11,204 nt of DNA from contig CAZAIO010000093.1 in the NCBI GenBank assembly GCA_964485235.1, positions 1 to 11,204 on the forward strand. The letters run 5' to 3'. Numbering within the stretch: the stretch's first letter is position 1; each line of letters begins with the position of its first letter. Shown here piece by piece: positions 6,663 to 11,204 of the stretch. Below the pieces are notes generated by a model. The model saw only the letters and a list, made by a program, of their open reading frames with translations. It did not search any database and had not been told where the DNA came from. This stretch comes from CAZAIO01 sp964485235. GTDB taxonomy: Bacteria; Chloroflexota; Dehalococcoidia; GIF9; UBA5629. Position numbers and translations under genes: made by a program.

Positions 6663-9600
6663 TTAACCGGAATGGGATGGTCTTCTTCTCAGCAGAAGTA
6701 TGGTTAATACGACGACTATCAGAAAAAGTACTACGACTCCTGCGATCCATAAGACCGGCGAAGTGTCTTCAGCAGGAGCTTCTTCGGGAGGTGCAACCTG
6801 ATTTTCGATCGTGAACCGGTGAACAGGACTCACAGCGACGCTGTTTGCTTTAACCTGCCAGTAATATGTTTTTCCCGGATCGAGCGGGCTGGTGTGTATG
6901 TATGTGGTTGACGATACCGATTTGCGTACGATAATGTCATTCAATTGTTGGTCCATGGCGAGCGTAAACTCGTAATCATTCACGCCCTCAACCGGCGACC
7001 ATGTAAATACGGGCGATCCATCTACTACTGTGGTATTATCTTCCGGCGTAAGCAGCTCCACAACAGGGGTATGTTGTTCTTCAGGCGGGGTTCCGTCTGT
7101 TTTAANNNNNNNNNNAAAATACATCGTTTTTGACCATTCTCCTATACCACGCCCGTAGTTTGCATCGCGGATTACTCTTACTTTCCAGTAATATGTTGTA
7201 CCAGCCACAAGAGGAGAACTTCTTTGCGACAGGGTCCATCGAGGTGATGCCGGTATTTCCGGAACGATAGATTTTTTCACTAAAGGCCTGTTAAAAGTTT
7301 CGTCTTCGGCTATCCATAGCTCATAAGCAATTGCCAGTGTAGGATGTTGCCATCTGAATTCGATTGCGACAGGTTTTTGAGCAGCGTCAACAGGTATAAG
7401 CGCACCCGCTTCGGGAGAGATAGGGTCCGGCGCCTGGTATAAATAGCCGGCGTTTGCCTGCGTTGACGACGACTGCGGCACAGGAGACAGACCGTCATGA
7501 TATGTCCAGAGGCGTCCTGTAGTCCCGCCGTATGCTCTGTTATCGATTGCCCACAGGTCGGCTCCGGAAATCTTCAACGATTCCGGTTCTCTTGTGAATA
7601 CAACACCGGTGTTAAGACCCGATGTCATATTGCTCCATTCTATCAAGGGTGGTCCTAATTTTTCGGGGATAAGCGTCCGGTTCGTCCCGGAGTTTGTCCC
7701 GTCGGACCATGCACAATAAAGCGTTTCGGTTTGCGCCAGTCCGTAAAACTGTCGATCTGGTGTTCCCATTGCTGTCCAGCTGCTTGTTGCATTGACGATC
7801 CAGCTATATACCTGACCATCGGGTGCATCGCTTGCAGCATAAAGAATGATATAGTTGAGAAATCTTGTGTCGGCGATAACATGTACGTTACCGGGAACGG
7901 GCAGTGCCGGTAATGTGAAGAAATTAAAACCACTATTTGGAGAATAGGCTACCATACCGTCTGCCGAAGCGCCTACCATAACAATACCCCCGTCCACCGC
8001 AGTGATCGAGTGGCTCGCAGTAAGTCCTGTATTGACTTTCTGTCCCCATCTCCATACACCGTTGATGTACTCTCCTCTTCTTACCTGATAGTTATCGAGT
8101 ATATAGAGTTCCGGAATGCCGTTTGTTTCACAATGTGCGCAGTCCGTGATGGTGACGCCGGGGAGTACCCTGTTCCAGGTCTGTCCGAGGTCCAGTGAGT
8201 GAAACATATCACTGGACGAGCGACATGCGATAATAACAGACTGGTACGAGGGTGACGAGTTTAAACGCAGGATTATATCGTTGTCAGGGCTTAATAGACA
8301 GTCAACTCTTTCCCATGCCTCTCCGACCGGATACGAGGTGCTTCGCCATATACTGTCGAAGCCGCTGTTCCCGGCATTGGTATTGATTGAAGAAAGATAC
8401 GCTGTGTCGGAATTGTAGGAGACAGCAATATCGGATAGAAAATCGATCTCGGTGTCTATAAGGCTTATCTGGTTCCATGTCATTGCATTGTCTATCGAAA
8501 CTGAGAGCGCGGACTCATCGCGTACAACAGAAGTGAGATAGCCATTGGGCCAGCCCGCTACATCCAGATTAGCGGAGCTGGTACCGCAATATGCTCTATC
8601 GCCTCCGGGGCTCCAGAGTACCTGTGCATTGGCATTGCCGGAACCGGCTCCGCCTGTAGGCAGTTTAACCGCTTTTTGCCATGTTATGCACATCGATTGC
8701 GGACAGGTTGCTTCCGGATTCGGGCAAAACCAGACATCGGCAGTCGCTTTAGCGGAATCCGCTTTCACTTCTCCCGCAAGAAGTTTGCCTTCATCGTAGC
8801 TCCCGTAAAAAGCAATACTTGAAATCGAGGGAGAACCGGGAACGGACATGATGTTGTAAATAAGCGTATCGTCGATTCTATATACGCCGGCGTTCCCGGT
8901 TACGCCGCTATCATTTGTGGATACATAAATGCGTCTCCGTGAAGCAGTCTGTCCCGCGAAGTCTGAAGGCAGTTCCACATCGGCAGTAACGATTTGGTTT
9001 GCTTTCGGCGAGCTTCCTGCTGCCGACAATGTTATTTCTATCGGTCCCCATATGCCCCACGTTGTGGAATTTGCCGGGATATCCCTTATCCCGAGTGTAA
9101 GGTAAGTACCTGTCATATCGGCATATGCGGCTACCAGACTACTATCGCTGCTATAACCGGGAGAAAATTTGACAGATAGAACGTCTCCGGTAAATCCCTG
9201 CTCTGCCCATCCTCCGAAACCTTTAAATACATATATTTTACCGGTGCCCGCCCCAGTTCGTGTGCCTACTGCTATATCATGGTTACCGTAACCGGGCGAT
9301 ATATCCAGAGCGCTGATAGGACTTGTTGCAGGGCAACCTGTATTTTGCCATGTATCGCCACCATCAGCGGAGATAAATACCTGGCCCGGATTACCGGCTG
9401 TGCTTGTCACCGCAACAATGAAGTTCGCGCTGTCCGGCGCTATGGCAATATTCCATACAGGTAAGACCGCGCCCGCACCGGAAAGGTTTCCGTTTAATTC
9501 ATTCCAGCTTCTACCGCCGTCTCTAGAACGGTACAAGGTGCTGTCAGCTATATCCGAAGCGAACATGGTCAGTCCGTCCGGCGCTGCCGACAGACAATTG

Positions 9601-9782
9601 ATCTCAGAGGGGCTCACTATTACATCGTAACTGGTATCAGGAGTTTTTACGATACTCCACTGCATCATACCTGCGTTTACGATACCAGGTACTGAAACGG
9701 ACAGAACCAGCAGAACAATCACAAGCGGCAAAATCAATCCCGGCATATTCCTGCTCAAACCGGTTCCGGAAACTTTAATCAT
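6663..9782 (-). CDS. Secreted beta-propeller / Fn3 surface protein with C-terminal membrane anchor
   Basis: A protein of about 1039 residues, not recognised as a named gene. It begins with a signal peptide (basic start, hydrophobic LILPLVIVLLVL, likely cleavage after VNA at residue 37). Residues about 40-780 show Asp-box/BNR turns: SRDGGRSW (86-93), SADGGDTW (138-145), SIDNAMTW (429-436) and SLDLGQTW (529-536), pointing to one or two sialidase- or Ycf48-like beta-propellers. Two Fn3-like modules follow (about 786-888 and 906-993), each with a TYYW strand; then a Pro/Glu stalk, a membrane helix (about 1010-1031) and the inner tail RRRPSHSG. Nearly all of it lies outside the cell. Asp-box propellers occur in glycosidases and in binding proteins; I see no proof of catalysis. 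The ATG at 9782 is chosen for its AGGAG 5 nt upstream and correct signal peptide; a TTG at 9812 is less likely. Ten N interrupt the gene between the Fn3 modules, so the true length is uncertain. Confidence 0.88.
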   Translation of the reverse strand: MIKVSGTGLSRNMPGLILPLVIVLLVLSVSVPGIVNAGMMQWSIVKTPDTSYDVIVSPSEINCLSAAPDGLTMFASDIADSTLYRSRDGGRSWNELNGNLSGAGAVLPVWNIAIAPDSANFIVAVTSTAGNPGQVFISADGGDTWQNTGCPATSPISALDISPGYGNHDIAVGTRTGAGTGKIYVFKGFGGWAEQGFTGDVLSVKFSPGYSSDSSLVAAYADMTGTYLTLGIRDIPANSTTWGIWGPIEITLSAAGSSPKANQIVTADVELPSDFAGQTASRRRIYVSTNDSGVTGNAGVYRIDDTLIYNIMSVPGSPSISSIAFYGSYDEGKLLAGEVKADSAKATADVWFCPNPEATCPQSMCITWQKAVKLPTGGAGSGNANAQVLWSPGGDRAYCGTSSANLDVAGWPNGYLTSVVRDESALSVSIDNAMTWNQISLIDTEIDFLSDIAVSYNSDTAYLSSINTNAGNSGFDSIWRSTSYPVGEAWERVDCLLSPDNDIILRLNSSPSYQSVIIACRSSSDMFHSLDLGQTWNRVLPGVTITDCAHCETNGIPELYILDNYQVRRGEYINGVWRWGQKVNTGLTASHSITAVDGGIVMVGASADGMVAYSPNSGFNFFTLPALPVPGNVHVIADTRFLNYIILYAASDAPDGQVYSWIVNATSSWTAMGTPDRQFYGLAQTETLYCAWSDGTNSGTNRTLIPEKLGPPLIEWSNMTSGLNTGVVFTREPESLKISGADLWAIDNRAYGGTTGRLWTYHDGLSPVPQSSSTQANAGYLYQAPDPISPEAGALIPVDAAQKPVAIEFRWQHPTLAIAYELWIAEDETFNRPLVKKSIVPEIPASPRWTLSQRSSPLVAGTTYYWKVRVIRDANYGRGIGEWSKTMYFXXXXKTDGTPPEEQHTPVVELLTPEDNTTVVDGSPVFTWSPVEGVNDYEFTLAMDQQLNDIIVRKSVSSTTYIHTSPLDPGKTYYWQVKANSVAVSPVHRFTIENQVAPPEEAPAEDTSPVLWIAGVVVLFLIVVVLTILLLRRRPSHSG
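6804..7427 (-). repeat. Tandem pair of Fn3-like modules within the surface protein
   Basis: Two modules (7119-7427 and 6804-7067) share the same plan: a Pro-rich entry (PDPISPEAG / VELLTPEDN), an FRW/FTW strand, a YELWIAED / YEFTLAMD strand and a GTTYYWKVRV / GKTYYWQVKA strand. A 13-bp identical stretch, CCAGTAATATGTT on the + strand (6858-6870 and 7185-7197), encodes the shared TYYW strand. This indicates an old internal duplication. Confidence 0.6.
7106..7115. other. Assembly gap (10 N) inside the surface-protein gene
   Basis: Ten undetermined bases fall in the linker between the two Fn3-like modules. The frame matches on both sides as drawn, but a run of exactly ten N often stands for a gap of unknown or estimated size, so residues may be missing or extra here. 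Confidence 0.97.
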
Positions 9783-9787
9783 ATATT

Positions 9788-9792
9788 CTCCT
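9788..9792 (-). promoter_or_regulatory. Shine-Dalgarno AGGAG of the surface-protein gene
   Basis: On the minus strand AGGAG is followed by AATAT (5 nt) and the ATG at 9782. It fixes the start 30 nt inside the longest open frame and puts the signal peptide near the N-terminus. Confidence 0.75.
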
Positions 9793-9838
9793 GTCCCCCT
9801 GAAGGGAAACAATACTTTTATCTGTCCAATAAAACGGT

Positions 9839-9868
9839 AATATACCAGCTATTATAAAACGGAGGCAA
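9839..9868 (-). promoter_or_regulatory. Candidate extended -10 promoter of the surface-protein gene
   Basis: On the minus strand TTGCCT (9868-9863) and TATATT (9844-9839) are 18 nt apart, and TGG directly before the -10 box makes the extended TGn element. The -10 overlaps a short palindrome, GGTA-TAT-TACC. The leader would be about 50 nt. A perfect TATAAT (9855-9850) inside the spacer has no matching -35. The evidence is moderate. Confidence 0.4.
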
Positions 9869-9953
9869 CTTACAGTATGTTTATCGTGGAAGCTCATAGT
9901 TTAATATTAATACCACATCGTGTTTTACCGGGAGTTGTCCTTACGGAGAGGAA

Positions 9954-11204
9954 CTATCTGGAGGTGTCCTGCGGGAGTTCGTCAGCAGGAATTATCTGGT
10001 CTTCCGGTATTTCTTCCTGGTCCATACCGTCGGTAAAATGTGACTTCGGAGGAGCTATTTTTTGTCTGGAAGTGTAAGTCTTTTCTTCTGTGACCGTATT
10101 GAGCAAACTATAGACGATCTCTATATCACCTTTATGATTTCCCTTGTGATTACGGGGAAGCGAACATCGCTGTATTTCCCATTCCTGATAAATATCCCGC
10201 GCCCAGATCACAGCAAGCCCTTTTTTACCTTTGCCTCCATCTTTTTCTGTGGAAGGCAATTCCACTGTTTTACTGTCGGACTGTCTCCAGTTACGTGTAA
10301 TGGTACGTAACAACTTTTTCGACACGTGATCGCAAGACTGTTCCTCTTCTTCTTCTTCCTCTTCCTCATCGCGTGTTTTATAACCGGCGGGTATATCCTC
10401 ATCTTCATCATCTTCAATGGGATGAGGTATGGGTCTGGGGGCAGACAGTCTTTTATCTTCGGAGACCGGTCTTCCTACACCGAGTTGACGGTCCTGACCT
10501 CTTCCTGTACCCAGTTGATGGTCTTCACCCATGGTCGATTTGATCTCTTTCTCGTATGTTTCGAGAAGCTCACCGAATTTTTCCAGCAGCTGCTCTTTAG
10601 TAGACTGCGGCAGTTGTTTTTGTTGTTTTTCTCCCTTGTCGCCTATCATAACGACCGTTGTATGATGCTGTGGAATGGGCCGCGGTGGCGGTGGTCCGAT
10701 AGGTGCGACCGGACGAGGAGGAAACGGCGGGCCGTACGCAGGGGCCGGAGTAGGCGGCCTGGAGCGGCGCATCAGCCAGAAAATACCATATACAGCCGCA
10801 ATAATCAGAATAATAGTCAGAGGTATCAGGATATAAGGAAGAGCATAATCGGCTTCCCAGAAGACGGTCACTGATTTAGGCCCGTCCATAATCTCGGTAC
10901 CGGACGGATTTACTGCCTTGTATTTTCCCTGGAAAAGTCCGACAAGACCGCTCATGGACACTTTTTCATCCACGACATTCCAATGTGCCGTAGAACCTGC
11001 TTCATACCATCCGGCCCCTTCGGCCTCACCCTGAACGGACTGTATGGTAAGTTCGTAGAGGGTATCATAATGCGCGGTAATCGTCACGGGGCCTTCGACA
11101 CTATAATTCGCTCCTACCGTATTTACTTTGTTGTTCGACGGAAGAAGCCAGTAGGCGAAACGGTAAAGCGTCCCCGTACTGCCTTTAATTTCTTTTTCGG
11201 CAAC
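9954..11204 (-). CDS. Single-pass membrane protein with extracellular repeats and a long charged cytoplasmic tail, 5' end outside the window
   Basis: The C-terminal 416 residues of a protein I do not recognise; the frame is open to the window edge, so it starts upstream. Visible residues 1-120 are extracellular and contain the ends of two related repeats (SVEGPVTITAHYDTLYEL at 35-52 and IMDGPKSVTVFWEADYALP at 105-123), with GWYEAGSTA between, a pattern seen in secreted bacterial repeat domains. A membrane helix (about 122-145) is followed by RRSR, putting the rest in the cytoplasm: a Pro-rich stretch (149-179), a probable coiled coil (199-224), three short tandem repeats (227-258), an acidic run with nine Glu (264-288), then a compact end with SCDH (290-293) and CSLPRNHKGNHKGD (347-360), which could bind metal. 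The long inner tail suggests contact with cytoplasmic partners, but the function is unknown. It lies upstream of the other surface-protein gene on the same strand, 171 nt apart. Confidence 0.85.
   Translation of the reverse strand, partial: VAEKEIKGSTGTLYRFAYWLLPSNNKVNTVGANYSVEGPVTITAHYDTLYELTIQSVQGEAEGAGWYEAGSTAHWNVVDEKVSMSGLVGLFQGKYKAVNPSGTEIMDGPKSVTVFWEADYALPYILIPLTIILIIAAVYGIFWLMRRSRPPTPAPAYGPPFPPRPVAPIGPPPPRPIPQHHTTVVMIGDKGEKQQKQLPQSTKEQLLEKFGELLETYEKEIKSTMGEDHQLGTGRGQDRQLGVGRPVSEDKRLSAPRPIPHPIEDDEDEDIPAGYKTRDEEEEEEEEEQSCDHVSKKLLRTITRNWRQSDSKTVELPSTEKDGGKGKKGLAVIWARDIYQEWEIQRCSLPRNHKGNHKGDIEIVYSLLNTVTEEKTYTSRQKIAPPKSHFTDGMDQEEIPEDQIIPADELPQDTSR
10341..10367 (-). repeat. Poly-glutamate tract from a GAA/GAG run
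   Basis: Nine successive GAA or GAG codons encode nine Glu, preceded by a further acidic stretch (EDDEDED). Mixed GAA and GAG codons make it less slippage-prone than a pure triplet run, but copy number may still vary. It forms part of the disordered cytoplasmic tail. Confidence 0.85.
10431..10526 (-). repeat. Three imperfect tandem peptide repeats in the cytoplasmic tail
   Basis: EDHQLGTGRG, QDRQLGVGRP and EDKRLSAPRP follow one another, the last after a two-residue insert (VS), giving the pattern [E/Q]D-x-[Q/R]-L-[G/S]-x-[G/P]-R-[G/P]. They look like a short linear motif multiplied in a disordered linker. Confidence 0.6.

Noticed and set aside
9783..9812. TTG start at 9812 for the surface protein
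   Set aside because: It adds ten residues before the signal peptide and lacks a ribosome site, whereas the ATG at 9782 has AGGAG at 5 nt.
9831..9862. Direct repeat AAAACGG at 9831 and 9856
   Set aside because: Seven bases in AT-rich DNA with no third copy; chance is sufficient.
10326..10874. 182-residue open frame on the + strand
   Set aside because: It is antisense to the membrane-protein gene; its Phe/Leu and Arg-rich runs mirror the poly-Glu and Pro-rich codons, and it has no domain or ribosome site.

Overview
The window reads as ordinary bacterial chromosome, most plausibly from an uncultured member of the Chloroflexota (Dehalococcoidia-like). That placement is an inference from gene content: NarL-type sensor kinases with a Cache-like sensor plus GAF, and large secreted beta-propeller/Fn3 proteins held by one C-terminal membrane helix with an Arg-rich inner tail, which suggests a single-membrane envelope. 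I ran no search. A run of ten N at 7106-7115 shows this is a draft scaffold. I see no rRNA, tRNA, CRISPR array, insertion sequence or phage gene.

Positions 1-4355 are read on the + strand: the 3' part of sbcD (Mre11-like nuclease subunit), overlapped by a gene for a membrane sensor histidine kinase (Cache-like sensor, HAMP, GAF, HisKA_3, HATPase), followed directly by its probable partner, a NarL/LuxR response regulator. After a 251-nt non-coding stretch with a possible promoter and helically phased repeats comes a gene for a stand-alone receiver that resembles the regulator's receiver but has no DNA-binding domain.

Positions 4376-11204 are read on the - strand, convergent with the first block across only 20 nt. 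In transcription order they hold: the 3' part of a gene for a membrane protein with an extracellular repeat domain, one membrane helix and a long cytoplasmic tail (Pro-rich, coiled-coil, poly-Glu, Cys/His motif); a 1039-residue secreted beta-propeller/Fn3 surface protein with a C-terminal anchor; hpt (hypoxanthine phosphoribosyltransferase); and ade (adenine deaminase). hpt and ade form a tight purine-salvage pair, adenine to hypoxanthine to IMP. A near-consensus promoter places the hpt transcription start on its GTG start codon, so the message may be leaderless.

The least explained part is the pair of single-pass surface proteins at 6663-11204, one almost entirely outside the cell and the other with a large, unusual cytoplasmic tail. 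They are the best candidates here for an undescribed envelope system, but nothing in the sequence proves they act together.
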